38,622 nt of DNA from Elusimicrobia bacterium GWA2_62_23. Its GTDB lineage: Bacteria > Elusimicrobiota > Elusimicrobia > Elusimicrobiales > UBA9959. Position 1 is the first letter of the stretch, and each line of letters begins with the position of its first letter. Positions 25,298 to 32,682 of the stretch are shown here, piece after piece. Location of the stretch: NCBI GenBank assembly GCA_001799635.1, contig MGTV01000003.1:40335-78956 (forward strand). The letters are read 5' to 3'. The notes under the pieces were generated by a model. It did not search any database and was not told the DNA's origin. It saw only the letters and a list, made by a program, of their open reading frames with translations. The position numbers and the translations under genes are program-made.

Positions 25298-26164
25298 ATG
25301 GATAATTCCTTCTTTGAAGACCTGAAAGGTATTCTGGACGAATTCAAAAAGCAGAACGGAGGCAATATGGAAAAGGATTTCACCGGCAAGCTGCTGGTAC
25401 CCGTGGTGGTGGTGGCTTTTGTGGTGCTGGCGTTCTCTACGTTCTTCATAGTCCCCCCCGGCGAGGTGGCCATAAAGACCCGGCTGGGGTCCATAGTGGA
25501 CTCTTATAGCGAAGGCATGCATTTCAAACTGCCGTTTTTCGAGAGCATCACCAAGTTCTCCATCCAGATCCAGCGCGCCGACATCAAGACGCAGGCCTTC
25601 TCCAAGGACCTGCAGACCATGAACGCCCACCTGGTGGTGAACCACCGCATCCAGAAAGAGACCGCGGTGAGCATCTTCCGCAACCTGGGCCCGCATTACG
25701 TCGAGAACATAGTGGACCCGGCCGTGCAGGAGGTCTTCAAGGCCATCGCCGCCCGCTATTCCGCGGAACGCGTCATTTCCGAGCGCAACGACCTGGTGAT
25801 GGAGATAAATAAGGAAGTGAAGGAACGCCTGACCCTCAAGGAGATAGTGGTTACCGACATTTCCGTGACCGACCTGGACTTCACCGAGCAGTTCCTGAAG
25901 GCCGTGGAAGACAAGCAGGTGGCCGAGCAGCAGGCCAAGATGTCCGAGAAGCTGGTGGAAAAGGCCAAGCGCGACGCCGAGCAGGCCATAGCCAAGTCCC
26001 GCGGCGAGGCCGAGGCCCTGCGCATGCAGCGCGAGCAGGTTACCCCCCAGCTCATCGAGCTGCGCAAGGTGGACGCCCAGCTGAAGGCCATAGAGAAGTG
26101 GAACGGCGTGCTGCCCGGCTATGTCGGCGGCGGCGTGCCCTTCGTCTCCATAGACAAGAAATAA
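25298..26164 (+). CDS. Prohibitin/band 7 (SPFH) family membrane protein
   Basis: A 288-residue SPFH protein with a short cytoplasmic N-terminus, one membrane segment (about residues 31-51, LLVPVVVVAFVVLAFSTFF), then the SPFH opening IVPPGEVAIKTRLGSI and GMHFKLPFFESI, typical of prohibitin and HflC/HflK relatives. A long Glu/Ala/Lys-rich coiled coil (about 200-255, including QQAKMSEKLVEKAKRDAEQA) leads to a conserved-looking tail (WNGVLPGYVGGGVPFV). Family members form ring-like membrane scaffolds around proteases such as FtsH; no ftsH is in the window. Probably leaderless. It is followed by two hairpins. Confidence 0.9.
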   Translation: MDNSFFEDLKGILDEFKKQNGGNMEKDFTGKLLVPVVVVAFVVLAFSTFFIVPPGEVAIKTRLGSIVDSYSEGMHFKLPFFESITKFSIQIQRADIKTQAFSKDLQTMNAHLVVNHRIQKETAVSIFRNLGPHYVENIVDPAVQEVFKAIAARYSAERVISERNDLVMEINKEVKERLTLKEIVVTDISVTDLDFTEQFLKAVEDKQVAEQQAKMSEKLVEKAKRDAEQAIAKSRGEAEALRMQREQVTPQLIELRKVDAQLKAIEKWNGVLPGYVGGGVPFVSIDKK

Positions 26165-26216
26165 CCCCCCCACTGGACACGGCAAGTGTCCAAGGGCCCC
26201 CGGCGCAATAGGGCGA

Positions 26217-26266
26217 AAAATCCCCGCGCGCCGGGACCAAAGTCCCCCGCCCTCGCGGGGGATTTT
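26217..26266 (+). terminator. Long hairpin terminator after the band-7 gene
   Basis: AAAATCCCCGCG pairs with CGCGGGGGATTTT, enclosing a smaller hairpin GGGAC/GTCCC, and ends in TTTT. The A tract opposite the T tract makes it potentially bidirectional. A separate hairpin (GGACAC/GTGTCC, about 26174-26191) lies just upstream of it. Confidence 0.7.
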
Positions 26267-26300
26267 GCTAAAATTACCTTTGTAAATTCACGGGAGGCCT

Positions 26301-26576
26301 ATGAAAAAACTTTTTACCGCTGTTTTTCTGCTGTTCCTCGCGCTCACCTACGGCGCGGTCACCGGCGTGGATCTGCTCTGCGACACCGCTTACGCCAAAT
26401 CTTCCAAGCCCAAGCCCGGTAACGGCGGCCCCGACGACACCGACGACGGTTCCGGCAACGGCGGCGGCGGCAACGGCGGCCCCGACGACACCAATGACGA
26501 CGGCGGCTGCGGCGGTGGCGGTTCGGACGGCGGCGGCGCCGATCCCGACGGCTCCGGCGGCGGCACTGATTTCTAG
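26301..26576 (+). CDS. Small secreted Gly/Asp-rich repeat protein
   Basis: A 91-residue product with a signal peptide (about residues 1-33, MKKLFTAVFLLFLALTYGAV core, ending TAYA) and then almost only Gly, Asp, Asn, Ser and Pro. The phrase NGGPDDTxD occurs twice, coded by a 21-bp identical direct repeat (26421 and 26472). There is one Cys in the mature part. The mature peptide should be disordered and acidic, perhaps calcium-binding, but it lacks the RTX nonapeptide spacing. GGGAGG before ATG is a good ribosome site, and TAAAAT at 26269 is a possible -10. It is bracketed by terminators, so it is its own transcription unit. Confidence 0.75.
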   Translation: MKKLFTAVFLLFLALTYGAVTGVDLLCDTAYAKSSKPKPGNGGPDDTDDGSGNGGGGNGGPDDTNDDGGCGGGGSDGGGADPDGSGGGTDF

Positions 26577-26592
26577 AACACAGCCCGGCGAC

Positions 26593-26625
26593 AAAAGGCC
26601 CGGCCCGCGCCGGGCCTTTTTATTT
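26593..26625 (+). terminator. Rho-independent terminator
   Basis: AAAAGGCCCGGC, loop CCGC, then GCCGGGCCTTTTT: a 12-bp stem followed by T's, 17 bp after the Gly/Asp-rich gene. Confidence 0.9.
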
Positions 26626-26645
26626 CCCCCCCGGCGGCCAAATTG

Positions 26646-26651
26646 TATAAT
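26646..26651 (+). promoter_or_regulatory. -10 box immediately before a membrane-protein gene
   Basis: TATAAT, then TCTGGG, then ATG at 26658, with no Shine-Dalgarno. It is nearly identical to the arrangement at 25286. A TTG start 15 nt upstream would put the -10 inside the coding region, so the ATG is preferred. Confidence 0.6.
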
Positions 26652-26657
26652 TCTGGG

Positions 26658-27797
26658 ATGCAGATCATTAAAAAGATAGCCCAGCCCCTTCTTTACGGTT
26701 CCATCGCCCTTTTCATGGTGGCCGGCAAGTTCGACGGCCTATGGTTGTACTGGGTGGCCGCGGCGGCCATGGCCGCGGGCATGGTCCTGTTCGTGGCGTC
26801 CGCCGTGCTCCCCGACGAGAAAACGGGGCGGTCCGCCGGGGAGCCGCCGCAGGCCTCCACGCCCCGTTCCGCGCATTCCGGTCTCCCGCGCTCCGTCCCC
26901 CGGCCCTCGGGGGTGCAGGTGAAGGACGAAGTCCCGGCGTGGGCCTATATCACCGCTTTTTTGATGTCGCTGGGCGGCCTACTCTCTTTCCTGTTCGGGC
27001 CCAACGGAATTTCCCCCCGCACCGTCATTTCCTTCGGCCTGATCCCCGGGGGCCTGGTCTTCTTTCTCGCCGCCAAGGCCGCTTACGGCGGGGCCATAGG
27101 CCTGCGCAACGTTCTGCGCGGCCTGGTGGCCTTCCTGGGTTTCCTGCTGCTTTTTGCCGGGATCATGGGCGGAGTACTGATCTTTGCCGGCTTTTTTTCC
27201 CGGGAACATAAGGTCTTTTACGCTGTCGGGGCGGCCGCGGCCCTGTTGGCGGGCGCCGGCCTGACCTATTACGGCATGAAATACCAGCAGGGCCCCGAGG
27301 GCGTGGCCATAGGCCGGGAACTGGGTTTCCAGGACGCCGGCGGCGACGACGGCGTGTATGATTCCAAGGGCGCCATGAACGGTGTGGAACTTATGTTTAA
27401 CGTCGAGCAGACGGCCGCGCATAGCACCCGCCACGCCTCCTATCCCGCCCATTTCAGACTGGAGGTGCTGTGCGCCTGCGCTAACCCCCGCGGGCTGCGC
27501 CTGGAGATACAGCCCGAAGGTTTTCTTAATTTCAGCTTCTCCGGGCTGCCTAAGGCGCCGCACGTGGATTATTGGGACAATTATGAGATCCGCGCCAACC
27601 TGCCCGACGTGGCTGTGGGCCCGCTGGCGGCCGCCAAAGCCGGAGAGAACGTGTTCGGCGAGCAGGCCGGCTTTTCCAGCCTGACAGTGGACGGCAATGA
27701 ACTTAAATTGGTTTTTGAGCTGGAAGGTTATGCCGGTACCGCCTATGTGCGCCGCGTGCTGGATGAGGCCTCCCGCCTGGCCGCCGCCTTCAGCTAA
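26658..27797 (+). CDS. Membrane protein with C-terminal soluble domain
   Basis: A 379-residue protein of unknown function. Two N-terminal hydrophobic segments (about residues 12-50) are followed by a polar Pro/Ser linker (55-90), then four more helices (about 93-113, 120-140, 148-170 and 178-198). The C-terminal half (about 205-379) is soluble, with strands such as GVELMFNVEQT, FRLEVLCACANPRGLRLEIQ and LTVDGNELKLVFELEGY, and reads like the C-terminal domain of other bacterial membrane proteins of unknown function. No catalytic motif is seen. It has its own candidate promoter and a strong terminator, so it is probably monocistronic. Confidence 0.7.
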   Translation: MQIIKKIAQPLLYGSIALFMVAGKFDGLWLYWVAAAAMAAGMVLFVASAVLPDEKTGRSAGEPPQASTPRSAHSGLPRSVPRPSGVQVKDEVPAWAYITAFLMSLGGLLSFLFGPNGISPRTVISFGLIPGGLVFFLAAKAAYGGAIGLRNVLRGLVAFLGFLLLFAGIMGGVLIFAGFFSREHKVFYAVGAAAALLAGAGLTYYGMKYQQGPEGVAIGRELGFQDAGGDDGVYDSKGAMNGVELMFNVEQTAAHSTRHASYPAHFRLEVLCACANPRGLRLEIQPEGFLNFSFSGLPKAPHVDYWDNYEIRANLPDVAVGPLAAAKAGENVFGEQAGFSSLTVDGNELKLVFELEGYAGTAYVRRVLDEASRLAAAFS

Positions 27798-27823
27798 AGA
27801 GACCCCCCCTGTCCGCGCAGCTT

Positions 27824-27852
27824 AAAGCCCGCTTTTGGCGGGCTTTGTTTTT
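27824..27852 (+). terminator. Rho-independent terminator
   Basis: AAAGCCCGC, loop TTTTG, GCGGGCTTT, then GTTTTT. The 9-bp stem begins 27 bp after the membrane-protein stop and directly precedes the next promoter. Confidence 0.9.
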
Positions 27853-27856
27853 GCCC

Positions 27857-27885
27857 TTGACAAACAATAAAGCAGATGTTATAAT
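27857..27885 (+). promoter_or_regulatory. Consensus sigma-70 promoter
   Basis: TTGACA (27857-27862), exactly 17 bp, TATAAT (27880-27885): a perfect housekeeping promoter. The expected start is about 27892, giving a leader of roughly 43 nt of very AT-rich sequence before the DUF2089 ATG. Confidence 0.92.
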
Positions 27886-27934
27886 TTATTTAGTCAACTT
27901 AAGTATTGATAATGTTAAGGTAGATATTAATAAT

Positions 27935-28300
27935 ATGAATATTCCTAATAAATGTCCTTCTTGCAGCGGTAGGCTGGTCGTGACCGAGCTTTGCTGCTCG
28001 GATTGTAAGACCACCATCAAGGGAAGTTTCGAGCTGCCGCAGTTCGCCTCCCTCTCGCCGGAAGATGAGAATTTCCTCCGGGTTTTTCTGGCCGCGCGCG
28101 GCAACATAAAGGAAGTGGAGCGGCAGTTGAATATTTCTTACCCGACGGTAAAGGCGCGGCTGGACGCCCTGCTGAACCGCCTGGGGTTGGGCAGCCTGCA
28201 GGCCGAGGCCAAGCGCCGCCGCCTGGAGATAGTGGAGCGCCTGGAGCGGGGGGAGATAGCCGCCGCCGAGGCCGTGGCGCTGTTGAAGGGGCTTGAATAG
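27935..28300 (+). CDS. DUF2089 family zinc-ribbon/HTH protein
   Basis: A 121-residue protein with an N-terminal zinc ribbon (CPSCSGRLVVTELCCSDC, two CxxC pairs within residues 7-26), the family phrase TTIKGSFELPQFASLSPEDE and an HTH (FLRVFLAARGNIKEVERQLN, then ISYPTVKARLDALL). A C-terminal helix pair resembles the start of the next protein. ATG at 27935 is chosen because the open frame further upstream runs through the consensus promoter. DUF2089 proteins are probable transcription regulators usually found beside SHOCT-like or adhesin-shaped proteins, as here. Confidence 0.88.
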   Translation: MNIPNKCPSCSGRLVVTELCCSDCKTTIKGSFELPQFASLSPEDENFLRVFLAARGNIKEVERQLNISYPTVKARLDALLNRLGLGSLQAEAKRRRLEIVERLERGEIAAAEAVALLKGLE

Positions 28301-28309
28301 GAGATATAT

Positions 28310-28669
28310 ATGAACGAAGAGAAAATGCGGATACTCAAACTGCTGGAGGAAAAAAAGATCTCCTCCGCTGAGGCAATGGAACTGCTGGAGGCCCTGGGGA
28401 AAGGGGGGGCTTCGGAGAAGCGCGGCCGCCTGCTGCGCATACGCGTCTATGAGGAAGGCTCCTCCGAGCCCAAAGTGAATATTAATGTGCCGCTGGGCTG
28501 GGCTAAGTTCATGGCGCCCTTCATAGAGGGGAAAATAAAGGCCAAGCTGGCGGACAAGGGCTATAACGTGGACCTGGGCAAGATCCAGGAGGCCATAGAG
28601 AGCCAGGAGCCCATGAAGATAGTGGGCGTGCAGGACGGCGGGGACAAGGTGGAGATATTTATAGAGTAG
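28310..28669 (+). CDS. SHOCT-like/YvlB-N-terminal-type protein
   Basis: A 119-residue protein. The N-terminal helix-turn-helix EEKMRILKLLEEKKISSAEA (residues 4-23) is the short oligomerisation motif seen at the start of YvlB/LiaX-like proteins and matches the C-terminal helices of the DUF2089 partner (RLEIVERLERGEIAAAEAVA). The rest (LRIRVYEEGSSEPKVNINVP, then FIEGKIKAKLADKGYNVDLG) looks like a compact strand-helix domain. GGAGATATAT precedes ATG, 9 bp after DUF2089. The shared helix suggests the two proteins bind each other. Confidence 0.75.
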   Translation: MNEEKMRILKLLEEKKISSAEAMELLEALGKGGASEKRGRLLRIRVYEEGSSEPKVNINVPLGWAKFMAPFIEGKIKAKLADKGYNVDLGKIQEAIESQEPMKIVGVQDGGDKVEIFIE

Positions 28670-28674
28670 GCAGA

Positions 28675-28690
28675 TGTTTCACGTGAAAAC
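28675..28690. promoter_or_regulatory. parS site 1
   Basis: TGTTTCACGTGAAAAC agrees with the Bacillus-type parS consensus TGTTTCACGTGAAACA in 14 of 16 bases, including the whole TTTCACGTGAAA core. It lies right after the SHOCT-like stop. Confidence 0.88.
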
Positions 28691-28693
28691 AAG

Positions 28694-28722
28694 ACCCCTC
28701 TGAAAATACCATGAAGAGGGGT
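28694..28722 (+). terminator. Weak hairpin between parS sites
   Basis: ACCCCTC (28694-28700) pairs with GAGGGGT (28716-28722) around a 15-nt loop, followed by only TT. It may end the DUF2089 transcript; support is modest. Confidence 0.45.
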
Positions 28723-28756
28723 TTGGGCTGGCTTCGCGGCAATTTGGCTGGGCCAG

Positions 28757-28772
28757 GGTTTCACGTGAAAAC
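28757..28772. promoter_or_regulatory. parS site 2
   Basis: GGTTTCACGTGAAAAC, with the parS core TTTCACGTGAAA intact. It is 14 bp upstream of the -35 of the parA promoter. Confidence 0.88.
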
Positions 28773-28785
28773 AAATCCGGGCCTG

Positions 28786-28814
28786 TTGACTTGGCGGGAG
28801 CAAAACTATAGAAT
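28786..28814 (+). promoter_or_regulatory. Promoter of parA-parB
   Basis: TTGACT (28786-28791), 17 bp, TAGAAT (28809-28814), one mismatch from consensus in each box. parS sites lie on both sides, so ParB loading could repress it. Confidence 0.75.
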
Positions 28815-28831
28815 GATTGTGGGCCGTGCGT

Positions 28832-28847
28832 GTTTTCACGTGAAAAC
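28832..28847. promoter_or_regulatory. parS site 3
   Basis: GTTTTCACGTGAAAAC is a perfect 16-bp palindrome around the parS core, within the predicted parA leader, 27 bp before the start codon. Confidence 0.88.
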
Positions 28848-28873
28848 AGGCCGGCAGAGATAAAGGGAGCAAT

Positions 28874-29713
28874 ATGGCTGAAATAGTGGCAATAGCTAAC
28901 CAGAAGGGCGGAGTGGGGAAAACCACTACCGCGATCAACCTTGCGGTGGCGCTGGCGGCCTTCGACTATGAGACGCTGCTTATAGACTTCGACCCCCAGA
29001 GCAACGCTACTTCCGGTCTCGGGGTGGATATAACCAAGAACAACAAGAATATTTACGACGTGCTCTGCGGCCGCGCCCCCATAGAGGCGGCCGTGCATCA
29101 GACGTCCGTAGAGTGGCTCGACATTGTTCCCACGAGCCACAACCTCGCTGGCGCCGAGATAGAGCTGGTGAGCGAGTTCTCCCGCGAGTCCGTGCTCAAG
29201 CGCTCCCTCGACAAGATAAAGGATATGTATAAGTTCATCATAATAGACTGCCCGCCTTCGCTGGGGCTGCTTACGGTGAACGCCCTGAACTCCTCCAACT
29301 CCGTGGTGACTCCCGTGCAGTGCGAATACTACGCCATGGAAGGCCTCGCCTACTTCATGAACACGGTGGAGAAGATCCGCCAGGCCCTTAACCCCGGGCT
29401 CAAGATAGACGGCGGCATTATTACCATGTATGACTCCCGCATAAACCTGGCCAATCAGGTGCGCGAAGAGATAGGCAAGTATTACGGCGAACGCCTCTAC
29501 AAGACGGTGATCCCGCGCAACGTGCGCCTGGCCGAGGCCCCCAGCTACGGCCAGCCCATCTTCGTCTACGACCCCAGTTCCCGCGGCGCGTTGGCCTATA
29601 AAGAGCTGGCGCTGGAGTTCCTCGCCCGGCGCGGCGTGGACATTTCCGTGTATAAGAATTCCAACCTCTACGTTAACGAAGAGGCCGAACTGGAGTACGA
29701 CCTGGGCGGTTGA
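28874..29713 (+). CDS. parA: Chromosome-partitioning ATPase ParA (Soj)
   Basis: A 279-residue deviant-Walker ATPase that moves ParB-parS complexes over the nucleoid. The Walker A box KGGVGKTTT with the signature first Lys is at residues 11-19, Walker A' is in LLIDFDPQSNATSGLG, and Walker B is in FIIIDCPPSLGLLTVNAL. It has no N-terminal HTH, so it is the chromosomal (type Ib-like, Soj) form. AAGGGAG lies 6-7 nt before ATG. Its C-terminus has about 20 extra residues (after GVDIS) compared with Soj. The downstream parB and the three parS sites upstream complete the system. Confidence 0.96.
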   Translation: MAEIVAIANQKGGVGKTTTAINLAVALAAFDYETLLIDFDPQSNATSGLGVDITKNNKNIYDVLCGRAPIEAAVHQTSVEWLDIVPTSHNLAGAEIELVSEFSRESVLKRSLDKIKDMYKFIIIDCPPSLGLLTVNALNSSNSVVTPVQCEYYAMEGLAYFMNTVEKIRQALNPGLKIDGGIITMYDSRINLANQVREEIGKYYGERLYKTVIPRNVRLAEAPSYGQPIFVYDPSSRGALAYKELALEFLARRGVDISVYKNSNLYVNEEAELEYDLGG

Positions 29714-29748
29714 TTTTTTAAAAAGCGCTTGAATTTTAAGGAGAAAAT

Positions 29749-30618
29749 ATGAGAAAAGCTTTAGGCCGCGGTATAGATTCGCTCATCACCAAGGTGCAGA
29801 ATAACGACATTTCCGGGGACATAGTGCAGAAGATCCCCCTGGGCAAGATCCGCCCGAACCGCTACCAGCCCCGCCGCAACTTCGACGAAGGCGCGCTGGC
29901 CGAACTTTCAGAATCCATCCGCAACCGCGGCCTGCTGCAGCCTATCTCGGTCTGGAAAGACCAGAACGACGACCACTACGAGCTGATAGCCGGCGAGCGC
30001 CGCCTGCGCGCCTCCAAGCTGGCCGGCCTGGCCGAAATAGACGCCATAGTGAAGAAGGACCTGAACGACGAACAGAAGCTGGGCCTGTCGCTGATAGAGA
30101 ACATCCAGCGCGAAGACCTCAACGCCATCGACACCGCCCTGGCCTACAAACAGCTGATGGACAAGTTCGAGGTCTCCCAGTCGGAGATCGCCGAGCGCGT
30201 GCACAAGTCCCGCGCGGCCGTGTCCAACACGCTGCGCCTGCTGGAGCTTGACGAGGATATTCGCCAGGGCATCCAGTCCGGCGCCATAAAGGAAGGCCAC
30301 GCCCGGGCGCTCATCTCCATTCCCGATTCCGCCCGCCGCCGCGAGGCCTTCCAGCGGATCATGGCCGAGAAACTGTCCGTGCGCGACGTGGAGACTTTCG
30401 CGCAGACCTTCCACGCCGACCGGCCCCGGACGCAGCGCGCTCCGCGCGCCGGCTCCCGCAAGACCCCCGAGACCGCCGAGCTGGAATCCTCCCTGGAAAA
30501 GACGCTCGGCACCAAGGTGGAGATCCTGCCCGGCGCCGGCCCGCAGAATGGTAAAATAGTGATACATTTCTACTCGCTGGACGATCTGGACAGGGTAACA
30601 CGAATTTTAAGGAAGTAA
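29749..30618 (+). CDS. parB: Chromosome-partitioning protein ParB (Spo0J)
   Basis: A 289-residue ParB, a CTP-dependent clamp that loads at parS. Its N-terminus RKALGRGIDSLI is the ParA-contacting segment; the CTPase region has RPNRYQPRRNFDE, SIRNRGLLQPISV and the GERRLRA motif (about 83-89), followed by ENIQREDLNAID. The parS-reading HTH is KFEVSQSEIAERVHKSRAAV (about 145-170), and a C-terminal dimer domain ends FYSLDDLDRVTRILRK. AAGGAG precedes ATG; the gap to parA is 35 bp. Together with the nearby parS sites it forms a self-contained chromosomal parABS locus, but no gidA/gidB or dnaA flanks it. Confidence 0.96.
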   Translation: MRKALGRGIDSLITKVQNNDISGDIVQKIPLGKIRPNRYQPRRNFDEGALAELSESIRNRGLLQPISVWKDQNDDHYELIAGERRLRASKLAGLAEIDAIVKKDLNDEQKLGLSLIENIQREDLNAIDTALAYKQLMDKFEVSQSEIAERVHKSRAAVSNTLRLLELDEDIRQGIQSGAIKEGHARALISIPDSARRREAFQRIMAEKLSVRDVETFAQTFHADRPRTQRAPRAGSRKTPETAELESSLEKTLGTKVEILPGAGPQNGKIVIHFYSLDDLDRVTRILRK

Positions 30619-30630
30619 CACGAGGTCAAA

Positions 30631-31647
30631 ATGCGTCATTTTATAGCGGCGCTCCTGCTGGCCGCGCTGCCCGCGGCCGCCCGGGCCCAGGCCGCGGCCC
30701 AGCCCGAAGATAAAGGGCCGGCCTTCGCGGCCAAGTCCCCGGTGCCGGCCTACTTCGCGCCGGAGAACAACCTGGGCAAGTATTACCTTTATGCCGACGG
30801 CGGTTTTCACGCCGACTGGTACGTGGGCTACAATAACTGCTGGATAGTGAAGCTGCCGCCGGTGCCCATGGGCAGCTACGCCAAGGCCTTCATAGGCGCC
30901 AAGCTGGGCCGCGCCAAGATCATGTCCTGGCCCGCCTCCTGGGACACCGCCCCCGTTCCCGGCAAGATCTACATGGCGCTCAACCAGGCGCCCACGTTCA
31001 ATTCCGACCATACCTATTTCCTGGCCGAGGCCGCCGACCTGCCGCGCGAGCCGCTGCCCAACGATTCCCTCGACGGAGTGGATTCCGCGCGCTGGCTCTG
31101 GGCCGAGGTGCCGCTGTCGCGCCTTTCCGCCGAGAAGGAGAATTACCTGGCCCTCTGGTCCTCGTCGCGCTATTTCACGGCCGCCTCCAGTTCCCCTATC
31201 ATCGCCGCGGCCCTGAGCGACGGCGAGGAAGAGAACGTCTGGCTGAACCGCTCCATAAAAGGCAATCCTCCTTCGGGCGAGGGCGTGCTTGAAACCCCCA
31301 TTTCCGGCCTGAAGCCGGCCATCGCCGTGAAACTGGTGCCGGCCAACGAGTTCAAGGTCTTCATCAAGGGGTTCGCCGCCGAGGTGGGCCCCGACGACAT
31401 CCAGGTCTCCTTTACGGCCATCGGCGAGGACATCCGCGCCGCCTGGCTGGAGATCTCCTACGACAAATTCGACTGGCAGCGGGTCACGCGCTACATGTTC
31501 AAGGCGCCGTATTTCTGGACCTTCGGCCGGGAGGAGCTGTCCAAGGACATGTTCTACCTGCGGGCCGCGGCGCTGGACAACCTGGAGAACACCGGTTACT
31601 CCATGCCCATAACCGTGCCCGCCGCGCCGCAGCCTAAAGCGGAATAA
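30631..31647 (+). CDS. Secreted protein, unknown function
   Basis: A 338-residue protein with a signal peptide (about residues 1-19, ending ARA-QA). The mature part has no recognised family. Segments with many aromatic residues (NLGKYYLYADGGFHADWYVG, YNNCWIVKLPP) and a C-terminal Ig-like stretch (IQVSFTAIGEDIRAAWLEIS, then SKDMFYLRAAALDNLENTGY) suggest a beta-sandwich protein. It has one Cys. ATG follows CGAGG and starts 12 bp after parB, so it may be co-transcribed with parAB without sharing a function. It could be a periplasmic carbohydrate- or surface-binding protein; this is only a guess from composition. Confidence 0.7.
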   Translation: MRHFIAALLLAALPAAARAQAAAQPEDKGPAFAAKSPVPAYFAPENNLGKYYLYADGGFHADWYVGYNNCWIVKLPPVPMGSYAKAFIGAKLGRAKIMSWPASWDTAPVPGKIYMALNQAPTFNSDHTYFLAEAADLPREPLPNDSLDGVDSARWLWAEVPLSRLSAEKENYLALWSSSRYFTAASSSPIIAAALSDGEEENVWLNRSIKGNPPSGEGVLETPISGLKPAIAVKLVPANEFKVFIKGFAAEVGPDDIQVSFTAIGEDIRAAWLEISYDKFDWQRVTRYMFKAPYFWTFGREELSKDMFYLRAAALDNLENTGYSMPITVPAAPQPKAE

Positions 31648-31660
31648 CTTTCTCGCGCCC

Positions 31661-32665
31661 ATGAAAAAACACAACATTGCCGTAGTCGGGGCGTCCGGTA
31701 TGGTCGGGGGGGAACTCCTGGGCCTGCTGGAGAGCCGCCGCTTCCCCGTCGGGGAATTCTATCCTTTCAATTCCGGCCGCCGCCGCGCCTTCGTGAAATT
31801 CCGCGGCAAAAAATACGCCTGCGCCGCGCCCACGCTCGAAGCTCTTAAAAAGGCTGATATCGTTTTCTTCGTCTCCACCGACGAGGTGGCGGAACGCTTC
31901 GCGCCGCGCCTGGCCGCGGCCGGCGTCTGGTGCGTAGACGATTCCGCCCGCTTCCGCCTGGCCGCCGGCGTGCCGCTGGTGATCCCCGAGGTGAACGGGG
32001 TGGAACTGAAGCCCTCTAAAAAACTCATAGCCGGGCCCAACTGTACCCTTACCGGGGCCGCCGTGGCCCTGGCCGGCATCCATAAAAAATTCCGCATAAA
32101 AGAACTGCGCCTGGCCACCTACCAGGCCGTTTCCGGCGCCGGCAAGGCGGCCATGGGCGAGCTGGAAGACCAGCTGCGCGGTTATCTCCGGCGGGGCGCG
32201 GCCCCGGCGAAGGGGAAAAAATTCCCGCGCCCTATCGCCTTCAACGTTTTTCCGCAGGTGGGCGGTTTCGACGCCGAGGGACATTCCGGCGAAGAGAACA
32301 AGGTGGAGGCGGAGCTCAAGAAGATCTGGGGCGACCGGCGCCTCAAGATAAGCGTCACCGCGGTGCGCGTGCCCGTGCTGCGCGGCCATTCCCTGGCCGT
32401 CTGGGCCAGAACCGCCCGGCCGTTCACGCCCGCCGGGCTCAAGCGCGAGCTGCTGCGCGCGCCGGGGCTGAAGTTCTTCGCCCGGCCGGAAGATTACCCG
32501 ACGCCGCTGGCGCACGGGAACCGCACGGAGATAGTTTACGCCGGGCGCCTGCGCCGGGCCAGGACTTCGCCCGACGAATTCCAGCTCTGGATAGTCTCCG
32601 ACAACCTCTATAAGGGCGCGGCGCTGAATTCGGTGCAGATAGCCGAAAAATTGATCAAGCTTTGA
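31661..32665 (+). CDS. asd: Aspartate-semialdehyde dehydrogenase
   Basis: Reduces aspartyl phosphate to aspartate semialdehyde with NADPH, the branch point for lysine/DAP, threonine and methionine. The 334-residue product has the NADP-binding VVGASGMVGGELL (residues 8-20), the catalytic Cys in AGPNCTL (Cys128; most relatives have NPNC), Gln in TYQAVSGAG (Gln155) and the substrate-binding RVPVLRGHS (Arg236, His243). No clear ribosome site is seen; it starts 13 bp after the preceding stop. It is the only biosynthetic gene among exported-protein genes here and probably serves DAP synthesis for the cell wall. Confidence 0.93.
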   Translation: MKKHNIAVVGASGMVGGELLGLLESRRFPVGEFYPFNSGRRRAFVKFRGKKYACAAPTLEALKKADIVFFVSTDEVAERFAPRLAAAGVWCVDDSARFRLAAGVPLVIPEVNGVELKPSKKLIAGPNCTLTGAAVALAGIHKKFRIKELRLATYQAVSGAGKAAMGELEDQLRGYLRRGAAPAKGKKFPRPIAFNVFPQVGGFDAEGHSGEENKVEAELKKIWGDRRLKISVTAVRVPVLRGHSLAVWARTARPFTPAGLKRELLRAPGLKFFARPEDYPTPLAHGNRTEIVYAGRLRRARTSPDEFQLWIVSDNLYKGAALNSVQIAEKLIKL

Positions 32666-32682
32666 GTTTTCAGGGGGGGAAT

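Noticed and set aside
26643-26657. Upstream TTG start for the membrane protein
   Set aside because: It would place the TATAAT box inside the coding region and add five non-hydrophobic residues before the first helix.
27845-27934. Upstream start for the DUF2089 protein
   Set aside because: The extra 30 codons cover a perfect TTGACA-17-TATAAT promoter and are absent from the family.
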